Shown here in pieces: positions 1-7,242 of a DNA stretch of 64,000 nucleotides. The notes beneath the pieces are model-generated. The model was not told the origin of the DNA. It made no database searches and saw only the letters and a list, made by a program, of their open reading frames with translations. The stretch is from positions 124,001 through 188,000 of the forward strand of contig CAVYZX010000004.1 in assembly GCA_963773035.1 (NCBI GenBank). The letters are read 5' to 3'. The first letter of the stretch is position 1; the number at the start of each line of letters is the position of its first letter. The DNA is from CAVRXZ01 sp963773035 (GTDB lineage: Bacteria > Acidobacteriota > Vicinamibacteria > Vicinamibacterales > CAVVIG01). The position numbers and the translations under genes were made by a program.

Positions 1-1
1 C

Positions 2-1291
2 GTTATCACCGGTCTTCTGTTCGGTTGCGCTCCCGCGGTGACGAACTGGAAGACGAACGTCAGTGAAGCGTTGAAGGCGACTGGACCAGCCTTGGGCGGC
101 GGTGCGCACCAGCGACTCCGAAGTTCCTTCGTGGTCGGTGAGATTGCCCTCACGTTGGTGCTTCTTGTCGGCGCCGGGCTGGCGTTGCAGAGCTTCCTGC
201 GCCTGCGTTCCTCCAATCCTGGCTACGACGCTCGCGGTTTGCTGACGCTGCGAGTCGCGCTGTCGGAACGCCAATACCCGGATGTCGAGAAACAACGGGC
301 GTTCTTCGACCGGGTCATCGACAGGGCGCGAGCTCTTCCGGGCCTCGAGAGCATCTCAGGGATAAGCGAACTGCCAGCTGGCGACAGCATCCACGCCACT
401 GGGTTGCTGCCAACAGATCGACCCGAGCCGCGACGAGCGGACGTGCCGATTGTCTTGTACGAGTCGGTCATCAACGATTACTTTCGGACGATGCGCATCC
501 CGCTGCTAACGGGTCGCTCATTCAACGATCTCGACCGCATCGACTCCCAGCCGGTGCTCATCGTGGATCGGTGGACGGCAGACCGGTACTGGCCGAACCA
601 GAATCCCATCGGCAAGCGCGTCAAGCTCGGTTCGAAACAAGAGCCGCGCGAAATCGTGGGCGTCGTCGGACCTGTCGAACAGAGGCTCGCGGTGACGCTC
701 ATGCTCGGCCAGCTCGGGCAGGTGTACCTGCCGATGTCTCAGGGGCCGAAACCCACCATGTCGCTCGTCGTGCGAACGTCCGGCAATACAACGCAGGCGG
801 CTTCAACGCTGCGCACCATCGTTTCGGAAATCGACCCGGACCAAGCGCTGTTCGAGCTCCGGCTGATGGACGACTTCCGAGCGGCTGGCCGGGCGATGCA
901 CCGGCTGGCCATGACGTTGCTCGCCGCCTTTGCCTTGGTGGCATTGCTGCTGGCGGCAATTGGTCTCTACGGCGTGATCGCATTCAGCGTTGGCCAGCGG
1001 ACGCGCGAGTTCGGTATCAGGATGTCGCTCGGCGCACAGCCACGCGACGTTCTTCAGCTCGTCGTGCGGCAAGGCGTGATCATGACCGCCATCGGCCTGA
1101 CATTGGGACTTGTGGGCGCGTTTTCGCTGACCAGAGCCATGGCCGCCATCCTGTACGGCATAGGGACGAACGACTCGAAAACCTTCGGCTGGTCCGCATT
1201 GCTGCTGGCCGTCGTCGCCCTTCTCGCCAGCTACGTCCCGGCCCGCCGCGCGACGTTGATCGATCCGGTCACGGCGCTCCACCACGATTGA
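2..1291 (+). CDS. ADOP/MacB-type ABC transporter permease, 5' end outside window
   Basis: The reading frame is open to the first base of the window, so the N-terminal part is missing. The visible portion begins in a segment that reads GLLFGCAPAV, the end of a first FtsX-type transmembrane block. It then shows a membrane helix (SSFVVGEIALTLVLLVGAGL), a MacB periplasmic core domain with the typical IPLLTGRSF and NPIGKRVKLG motifs, and a C-terminal FtsX block of three helices including FGIRMSLGAQPRDVLQLVV. A repeated FtsX layout of this kind is the hallmark of the acidobacterial duplicated orphan permease (ADOP) family, which usually lacks an adjacent ATPase gene. None is seen here, but upstream sequence is out of view. 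The substrate is unknown; MacB relatives export peptides or antibiotics or act as mechanotransmitters. Confidence 0.9.
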   Translation, partial: VITGLLFGCAPAVTNWKTNVSEALKATGPALGGGAHQRLRSSFVVGEIALTLVLLVGAGLALQSFLRLRSSNPGYDARGLLTLRVALSERQYPDVEKQRAFFDRVIDRARALPGLESISGISELPAGDSIHATGLLPTDRPEPRRADVPIVLYESVINDYFRTMRIPLLTGRSFNDLDRIDSQPVLIVDRWTADRYWPNQNPIGKRVKLGSKQEPREIVGVVGPVEQRLAVTLMLGQLGQVYLPMSQGPKPTMSLVVRTSGNTTQAASTLRTIVSEIDPDQALFELRLMDDFRAAGRAMHRLAMTLLAAFALVALLLAAIGLYGVIAFSVGQRTREFGIRMSLGAQPRDVLQLVVRQGVIMTAIGLTLGLVGAFSLTRAMAAILYGIGTNDSKTFGWSALLLAVVALLASYVPARRATLIDPVTALHHD

Positions 1292-1306
1292 AGCTCTTGT
1301 TGTATT

Positions 1307-1376
1307 GTGTGGCTTCCGGCTTCAGCCGGAAGCTCAATTCTGGCAGCTCACTTCCGCCTAAAGGCGGAAGCCACAC
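1307..1376. repeat. REP pair (BIME-like), copy 1
   Basis: Two palindromic units face each other: a left unit with core CTTCCGGC-TTCA-GCCGGAAG, an 18-base spacer, and a right unit with core CTTCCGCC-TAAA-GGCGGAAG. The outer ends GTGTGG and CCACAC are inverted, so the whole 70-base element can form one long cruciform or two hairpins. It starts 15 bases after the permease stop codon. The same pair recurs near 5.9, 9.7 and 15.6 kb. Confidence 0.93.
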
Positions 1377-1418
1377 ACCGGGCCCTGATAGCTGAGAGCT
1401 GCCTTTAGGAGTGACGTC

Positions 1419-2390
1419 ATGAGAGCACCCAAGACGCTGCGGTGGTGTGTAGCGACCTCCCTCTCTCTCGCCTTCGCGGTCGGCGTCACGATCGCGCAGG
1501 CGCCGAAGCCCAAGCGCATCAACCGTGCGATCGAACTGCTCGACCAGGGACAGCCCATCTACTACACCGGATCGCATTCCGGCACGTCGGGCGGGTACGA
1601 GTCTGGGATGAAGGATGCCCAGACGTATGCGGACTACATCAGCTACGACATGGAGCATGCGCCGTACGACATCAAAGGCTTGGCCGACTACATGCGCGGG
1701 CTCGTCGCCGGAGGGCCCACCAAAAGCGGCCACCGCACGCCCGCAGTCATCGTCAACGTGCCGGTCAACGGCACCGATGAAGTGACGGTCCGCGCCAATG
1801 CCTGGATGTTCAGCCAGGTACTTGCCACCGGTGTGCATGGCGTGATGCTCACGCACGCGGATACCCCCGGCGCCGTGAAGGCTTTCATCGAAGCCGTCCG
1901 CCTCCCGATTCACAAGCAGGGTGTCGATCACGGGGTCCCCGAGGGACGGCGCGGTGTTCACGGCGTGCCGACGGCGGCACAAATTTGGGGCGTTTCACAG
2001 GACGAATATCTGGAAAAATCGGACGCCTGGCCGCTCAATCCAAACGGTGAGCTCCTGTTCGGACTGAAGCTCGAAGACAAGTACGCGCTTGCCAACGCGG
2101 AATCCAATTTGAAAGTTCCTGGCATCGGCTTCGCCGAATGGGGCCCCGGCGACATGGCGCTGTCGCTCGGCGTTCGGGGTCGCGGCAACGTCGCCGAGAC
2201 GTCTCCAGAAATGTTGGCCGCTCGGGCGAAGGTGTTTGCCGCCTGCAAAGCCAACAAGATTTTCTTCCTGAACTCGATGAACCCTGGAAACGTCGTGGCG
2301 ATGATTCAGGAAGGTGTCATGGTTGGACCCGCGAGTCAGGAGACCGCCGAGATCGGCCGGAAGTACAGCAAGCGGCAGATGCCATGGTAA
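1419..2390 (+). CDS. Exported HpcH/HpaI aldolase / citrate lyase-like protein
   Basis: This 323-residue protein has an N-terminal signal peptide (about residues 1-26, ending near TIAQA). A TIM-barrel of the HpcH/HpaI family follows. The DMEHAP motif carries the catalytic histidine, KLEDKYAL probably supplies the metal-binding glutamate, and AEWGPGDMALSLG supplies the metal-binding aspartate. Family members catalyse metal-dependent retro-aldol cleavage of 2-keto-3-deoxy or 4-hydroxy-2-oxo acids in the cytoplasm, so export to the periplasm is unusual. An insertion around residues 165-225 (GVDHGVPEGRRGVHG onward) is not typical of HpaI. A ribosome site (TTTAGGAG) lies seven bases before ATG. The next gene overlaps its stop codon, suggesting translational coupling. 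The substrate cannot be inferred. Confidence 0.82.
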   Translation: MRAPKTLRWCVATSLSLAFAVGVTIAQAPKPKRINRAIELLDQGQPIYYTGSHSGTSGGYESGMKDAQTYADYISYDMEHAPYDIKGLADYMRGLVAGGPTKSGHRTPAVIVNVPVNGTDEVTVRANAWMFSQVLATGVHGVMLTHADTPGAVKAFIEAVRLPIHKQGVDHGVPEGRRGVHGVPTAAQIWGVSQDEYLEKSDAWPLNPNGELLFGLKLEDKYALANAESNLKVPGIGFAEWGPGDMALSLGVRGRGNVAETSPEMLAARAKVFAACKANKIFFLNSMNPGNVVAMIQEGVMVGPASQETAEIGRKYSKRQMPW

Positions 2391-3232
2391 ACACCATACT
2401 TGCGCTTGCGATCGTCGCAATATCAGTTGGTTCGGGCCAAGCTTCCCGCCCTCAGCCGCCAACTCTGAATGATCTGGTCGACCGGTTGGGGAAATACCTG
2501 GACGACTACGTTCAGAGCTTGTCGCTACTGGTCGCCGAGGAGCGATACGAGCAGCAAATCGTCGCTAGAGGGCGGGCGGAATCCAAGCGCGTGCTGACGT
2601 CCGACTACGGGATGCTGCGGTTGCCCGCAGCTCCGGTATGGTCCGGATTCCGCGACACGTTCCTGGTTGATGGTCAGCCGGTGCGCGGACGTGAAGCGCG
2701 GCTCGAACATCTGCTTTTGGATGGCTCGGACGAGGCCGTCGAACAAGCGAGACGGATCGCCGAGCAAAACGCCGAGTACAACCTGGGCAGCGATCTCATC
2801 TACCGCACGATCAATGTGCCGATGCTGACGCTCGATCTGCTGTCTCTGCCCAATCGGGAACGCTTGACGTTTCGAAAGCGCGGGCGCGAAATCGTTGGCC
2901 AAAGAGAGGTTTGGAAGATCGACTTCGTCGAACGCGCCCCTTCATTGCTAGTCAGGACACCTGCCGGGCCGGACCAGATCACTAGAGGCAGCGCGTGGCT
3001 CGATCCGGCAGCGGGAACCATCGTGAAAACCTACTTGAACGTCGTAATCAGCCCGACATCACAGGCCAAAATCACGGTCGATTACCAGATCGACCCCAAG
3101 CTCGGCCTCTTCGTTCCAATGACGATGCACGAGTCGTACGAGCGCTTTTCGTCCCGGATTGTGACAACCGCCACCTATACGAACTACCGGCAATTCGGCA
3201 CCAGCGCCCGGCTGGTCGACGGCGAAAAGTGA
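2384..3232 (+). CDS. Exported protein of unknown function
   Basis: Translation from the ATG that overlaps the last codons of the preceding aldolase-like gene gives 282 residues with a short signal peptide (MVNTILALAIVAISVGSGQA). The body is soluble and rich in beta-prone segments. It contains paired motifs such as WKIDFVER and GSAWLDPAAGTIVKT that resemble the lipoprotein-carrier-like, outer-membrane-associated beta domains common in Acidobacteria, but I cannot assign a named family. The overlapping start argues for co-expression with the upstream gene. The function is unknown. Confidence 0.8.
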   Translation: MVNTILALAIVAISVGSGQASRPQPPTLNDLVDRLGKYLDDYVQSLSLLVAEERYEQQIVARGRAESKRVLTSDYGMLRLPAAPVWSGFRDTFLVDGQPVRGREARLEHLLLDGSDEAVEQARRIAEQNAEYNLGSDLIYRTINVPMLTLDLLSLPNRERLTFRKRGREIVGQREVWKIDFVERAPSLLVRTPAGPDQITRGSAWLDPAAGTIVKTYLNVVISPTSQAKITVDYQIDPKLGLFVPMTMHESYERFSSRIVTTATYTNYRQFGTSARLVDGEK

Positions 3233-3241
3233 GCCTGATGT

Positions 3242-4357
3242 TTACGGGCGAGCGCCTTTTTTGTTTTCGACGTGTGCGTCGATCCAGTTCAGGATGAGGT
3301 CCGCCAGATCCAGATTGTTTCGGTCCTGCATCAGCATGTGGCTGTTGCCACGGATCCCCATCTTCGGCAGGTACATCATTTCCGCGTCTCCGCCGGCGGC
3401 TTTGAGACGGCCAACGAATTTCTCACAGCCCTGATAGAAGTCCGCCCAGCTCATTGGCAGACCCTGCACGTCTCCAAGGTGATCGCCGAACATCACGAGC
3501 GTCGGGATCTTGGCAAGGACCGCAATCTGCTCTGATGTCAGCTCCTGGGTTGGAGCGCCGAACGGGTTCATGACGCACGGCATCTCGATCGAGATCAGGC
3601 CTTTGATCCCATCGGCGTTGAGCAGCGCCGCTTGTTCGGGAAAGAACCCGGATTCCGAGTGTCCCATCAAGACAGCTCCGCGCAGCCGGACCGCCAGCGC
3701 TCCGAGATTCGTCAGCGTCGGATTGGGACTCGGGAGCGTGGCATTGAGATCGGGAATCATCTGTTTGTAGAGCTCGTCGACGGCCTCCACCGGGAACTGA
3801 CCGTCTGGAAACGCAGTCTTGAAGGTTGGACCGAAACGAAAGCCGGTCCAGGCGAATTGATGAGTGGCCGTGAGAATATTTGGAAGTTGACTCGGTGGAG
3901 CACTTCCATCGCGGACCGCATTGATGCTGGTTGGGTCGAAGCCCGAACGCGCGCGCGAGGACTGATCGGCCAGGTACACAGGACGATCTCTTCGAACGAA
4001 GTATTCGCTCCAGCCCATTCGTCCATCAGGTGTCGTTTCCCACGTCTTGCTGCTCAAACAGCAGCCGTGCACCATGACGACCGGCACGTGTTGATCGCCA
4101 CGGGGCGGAATCTGATACTGCACGTACAGCTGGTTGACTGTAATGTCGCCAGCGCCCAGCGGGTTCCCGCGTCCGCCTGACTCGGCGCCGCCGGCAGGAG
4201 TGGGTGCTAACGACTTCTTTTCGCCGCCGACGAAGAAGCTGCCCTGACTGGAAAGCACGAGCGGCTTCTTGAGGTCGTCGCGTCGCTTGTCTTGCGCGGC
4301 ATTCGGCACGGCAATCGTGCCTACGAGGATCAACGCAAACGCCCATCGCATCGTCAT
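3242..4357 (-). CDS. Secreted alpha/beta-hydrolase, esterase 713-like
   Basis: The protein has about 371 residues and a signal peptide cleaved near AVPNAAQ. The catalytic domain closely follows the pattern of Alcaligenes esterase 713: an oxyanion segment MVHGCCLSSKTWETTPDGR, a nucleophile elbow GHSESG, an acidic residue in ISIEMP (the unusual glutamate of that family's Ser-Glu-His triad), and the histidine in GNSHMLMQDRNN. Family members hydrolyse esters in the periplasm; natural substrates are poorly known. A strong GGAGG lies upstream of three clustered starts (GTG, ATG, ATG); the ATG at 4357 has the best spacing. The gene diverges from the amidohydrolase at 4448, leaving a 90-base shared promoter region. 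Confidence 0.85.
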   Translation of the reverse strand: MTMRWAFALILVGTIAVPNAAQDKRRDDLKKPLVLSSQGSFFVGGEKKSLAPTPAGGAESGGRGNPLGAGDITVNQLYVQYQIPPRGDQHVPVVMVHGCCLSSKTWETTPDGRMGWSEYFVRRDRPVYLADQSSRARSGFDPTSINAVRDGSAPPSQLPNILTATHQFAWTGFRFGPTFKTAFPDGQFPVEAVDELYKQMIPDLNATLPSPNPTLTNLGALAVRLRGAVLMGHSESGFFPEQAALLNADGIKGLISIEMPCVMNPFGAPTQELTSEQIAVLAKIPTLVMFGDHLGDVQGLPMSWADFYQGCEKFVGRLKAAGGDAEMMYLPKMGIRGNSHMLMQDRNNLDLADLILNWIDAHVENKKGARP

Positions 4358-4447
4358 CACGGTCCTCCAGATTCAGAAACCTGACGAATCCTATCAGCTT
4401 GCAGCGGATACTGCCGCATTCGAAGGGATACAGCGTAGGATCTGGCC

Positions 4448-5729
4448 ATGAAGAAGGCGCTCTCCGTGCTGATCGCGATGGCGATGCTCGACTGGTGGGC
4501 CGGGGCGTCGGCCCAAGCGCCGCTCGTCGTCTTGAGACCCGCACGGGTTTTCGACGGCGACTCCGTCCACGAGGGCTGGGCGGTCAGCATCAGAGGCGAC
4601 CGAATCGACGCGGTTGGGCCTACAAACACTCTCGCCTTGACTGGCGCGCAAGTCATCGACCTGCCGGCCGCAACGCTCACGCCGGGGCTGATCGAGGGGC
4701 ACTCCCACGTGCTCCTGCATCCCTATGACGAGACCAAGTGGGAGGATCAGGTTGCCCACGAAGGCCTTGCCCTGCGTGTCGCGCGCGCAACCAACCATCT
4801 CCGCGCAACACTCCTGGCGGGCTTTACGACGATTCGCGATCTCGGCACCGAGGGGGCGCAATATGCCGACGTGGAGCTCAAGGAGGCGGTCAATCGGGGC
4901 ATCATTCCCGGGCCGCGCATGCTCGTCGTGACAAAAGCGATCGTCGCGACCGGCAGTTACGCGCCGAAAGGTTTCGCCCTGGAATGGCGCGTCCCACAGG
5001 GCGCCGAGGAAGCCGACGGGGTCGACAGCCTCACGCGCGTCGTCCGCGATCAGATCGGCCGGGGCGCGGACTGGATCAAGATGTACGGGGATTACACCTG
5101 GGGTCCGCAGGCCGGCGCACATCCGACGTTCTCGCAGCAGGAAATGAATCTTGCCGTCGCGACCGCTCGCAGCGCCGCCGTGCCCGTAGCGGTTCATGCC
5201 ACGACGCCGGAAGGCATGCGACGAGCAATCCTGGCAGGCGCCGAAACGATCGAGCACGGCGATGGCGGTACTGCTGAAGTCTTCAAGTTGATGGTCGAAC
5301 GAAATGTCGCGTTCTGCCCCACGCTCGCGGTCGCCGACGCCACGTCGCAGTACGCCGGGTGGAAGAAGGGACAACAGCCGGAACCGCCAGCGATCGTCCG
5401 AAAAGCGCGCGAGCTTCAAGGCAGCGCTGGACGCCGGCGTGACGATCCTGAGCGGTAGCGACGTCGGCGTCTTCCCGCATGGCGACAACGCCCGCGAGCT
5501 CGAGTTGATGGTCGCTTACGGCATGGCTCCGCTCGCGGCGCTCAAGAGCGCCACGTCAATCGCGGCGCGGGTGCTGCACATGGATCAGGAAATCGGCCGA
5601 GTGAAGCCGGGCGCGTTGGCAGACCTCGCCGCCTTCGAAGGAGACCCGACCAAGGACGTCACGGCGCTGCGGCGCGTGAAGTTCGTGATGAAAGGCGGAG
5701 CGATCGTTCGGCGACCCGACGACCGGTGA
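4448..5729 (+). pseudogene. Amidohydrolase (imidazolonepropionase-like), frameshifted at about 5405-5411
   Basis: The first frame (4448-5458) gives a signal peptide (MKKALSVLIAMAMLDWWAGASAQA) and most of a metal-dependent amidohydrolase: the EGHSHV metal pair, the lysine in WIKMYGDYTWG that is normally carbamylated, and histidines in VAVHATT and TIEHGD. After RKAR the reading frame breaks. The rest, ASFKAALDAGVTILSGSD with the final metal-binding aspartate, continues in the +1 frame to 5729. The break falls in the tract GCGCGCG (5405-5411). Restoring one CG dinucleotide would give KARASFKAALDAG and an intact protein of about 427 residues. So either slippage has inactivated the gene or the assembly lost two bases. 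Related enzymes are exported prolidase-like or organophosphate acid-type hydrolases; the substrate is unknown. Confidence 0.85.
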
Positions 5730-6105
5730 CCGACCAGCCCCGGCCCGCTGGGCCCGCTCATCGCCCTGGTAGTTTTTACAGCGTGATTCGCGGCCGGTTA
5801 CGGGATCAATCTGGCTCTCGATCTAAGCTGGCCCGAGTTTGCCACGGCTTAGCTGTGTGGCGCAGGCTTCAATGCCTTTCAACCCGCGAGACAGGCAGCC
5901 CCGAAGGGCCTGTGAATTCTTCTCATGTGGCTTCCGCCTTTAGGCGGAAGCGCGTCAGCCATTGAACTTCCGGCTGAAGCCGAAAGCCACACAGACGCTT
6001 GATTCACAGCCTCTGACGCGGCTGCGCTACCGGCCACAATGTGTAGAATGGGCCGAATTGACCTGCGTTTGGAACGCAGTACGAGAAAGACAAAGGAGCT
6101 TCGAC
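5730..6105. other. Gene-free interval containing one REP pair
   Basis: The 376 bases between the amidohydrolase and the next exported protein contain the REP pair at 5926-5992 and an imperfect inverted repeat (ACAGGC ... GCCTGT, about 5891-5913). A short open frame at 5726-5965 has low-complexity Arg/Pro/Ser composition, no ribosome site and enters the REP, so I do not consider it a gene. A clear ribosome site AAAGGAG appears just before 6106. Confidence 0.6.
5926..5992. repeat. REP pair, copy 2 (inverted relative to copy 1)
   Basis: This is the reverse complement of the copy at 1307: the CTTCCGCC-TTTA-GGCGGAAG unit comes first, then CTTCCGGC-TGAA-GCCGAAAG and CCACAC. One substitution (GCCGGAAG to GCCGAAAG) weakens the second hairpin. 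Confidence 0.9.
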
Positions 6106-6723
6106 ATGAACCGCAGCCTCGTTCAGGCCTCACTTGCAATCGTCACAACGGTCATCCTGACTTTGGCGTCCACGCAGCCGGTCCGCGGAGAACTCCCGCA
6201 GCTGCCGATTCGCCTGCGGACGTTCGCGGTCAACATGAGCAACAACCTGACCGGCGCGAACGCGATTCTCGAGATCACCATCGATCGCTGGTCGTCCGAC
6301 GAGCAACGAGCCCGGCTGCTCGACACGGTACCGAAAGGACAGGACGCGCTTGTGGATGCACTGCAGAAGGCTCCGATTAACGGCCGGATTCGCATTCCTG
6401 GGTGGACGGGGCCGGATCCCAACAACTATCGCCTGGGTTGGGATTTGCACTACACGCACCATGAGGCGCTTCCCGACGGCGGCGATAAGATTGTTTTCGC
6501 CACCGACCGATTGATGAGCTTTTGGGAGATTCGCAATCAGCCCAGAACGGTCGACTATCCTTTTACCCTCGCCCAGATTCTGATGCCCAAGGAAGGAAAA
6601 GGTCAGGGCAAGCTGGCGGCATTCACGAAAATCACCTTCGACAAGAAAAAGAACGCCATGGAAATCGAAAACTATGGGACGGAACCGGTGCGGCTGAACG
6701 AAATCACTGTCGAGAAAAAGTAA
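6106..6723 (+). CDS. Exported protein of unknown function
   Basis: From the ATG preceded by AAAGGAGCTTCGAC the product is 205 residues with a signal peptide (residues 1-27, ending near PVRGE). The mature part contains EITIDRWSSDEQRARLL, RLGWDLHYTHHEALPDGG and IENYGTEPVRLNEI, a pattern I know only from uncharacterised acidobacterial exported proteins. It has no transmembrane segment beyond the signal and no recognised catalytic motif. It lies 22 bases before the molybdenum hydroxylase genes and may be co-transcribed with them. The function is unknown. Confidence 0.82.
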   Translation: MNRSLVQASLAIVTTVILTLASTQPVRGELPQLPIRLRTFAVNMSNNLTGANAILEITIDRWSSDEQRARLLDTVPKGQDALVDALQKAPINGRIRIPGWTGPDPNNYRLGWDLHYTHHEALPDGGDKIVFATDRLMSFWEIRNQPRTVDYPFTLAQILMPKEGKGQGKLAAFTKITFDKKKNAMEIENYGTEPVRLNEITVEKK

Positions 6724-6745
6724 AAGGGGCGATAGGCTTCTGATC

Positions 6746-7240
6746 ATGAGCATCACACTGAAGGTGAACGGACGGACGCATACGGTGGATGTCGAGCCCT
6801 CGACGCCGCTGCTCTACGTTCTTCGCAACGACCTCGACCTGAGCGGTCCGAAGTTCGGCTGTGGCTTGGGCCAATGCGGCGCCTGCACGGTCATAATCGG
6901 CGGCGCCGCCGTACGGTCCTGCATCACGCCGTGCTCCGGCGTGAAGGGTGAGATCACGACGCTCGAGGGACTGGCCGATGGTGGAAAGCTTCATCCGCTG
7001 CAGCAGGCCTGGATAGACGAGCAAGTGCCTCAGTGCGGGTTCTGCCAGAACGGCCAGATTCTGTCCGCGAAAGTGCTACTCGACAAGAATCCCAAACCGA
7101 CCGACGCGCAGATCCGCGAGGGGATGAACGCGACGCTATGCCGCTGCATGACGTACTACCGCGTTCAGCGCGCCATCAAACAGGCGGCGGCTGTGATGTC
7201 CGGCTCCGCTTCGGCCCGGGCAGGAGCGAAGGGAGCCTAG
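6746..7240 (+). CDS. iorA: (2Fe-2S) subunit of molybdenum hydroxylase, isoquinoline 1-oxidoreductase alpha type
   Basis: This 164-residue protein has a plant-type ferredoxin domain with cysteines 39, 44, 47 and 59 (FGCGLGQCGAC). A helical second [2Fe-2S] domain follows, with cysteines 97, 100, 132 and 134 (QCGFCQNGQ and LCRCMTYYR). This two-cluster layout is the small electron-transfer subunit of the xanthine oxidase family. The partner encoded immediately downstream holds the molybdenum site. No FAD subunit is encoded nearby, matching the isoquinoline 1-oxidoreductase/aldehyde oxidase two-subunit arrangement in which electrons leave through cytochromes or quinones. The substrate is likely an aldehyde or N-heterocycle, not resolvable from sequence. 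Confidence 0.93.
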   Translation: MSITLKVNGRTHTVDVEPSTPLLYVLRNDLDLSGPKFGCGLGQCGACTVIIGGAAVRSCITPCSGVKGEITTLEGLADGGKLHPLQQAWIDEQVPQCGFCQNGQILSAKVLLDKNPKPTDAQIREGMNATLCRCMTYYRVQRAIKQAAAVMSGSASARAGAKGA

Positions 7241-7242
7241 TC

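Noticed and set aside
5726..5965. Short open frame (79 codons) after the amidohydrolase
   Set aside because: It has low-complexity composition, overlaps the amidohydrolase stop, lacks a ribosome site and runs into a REP unit.
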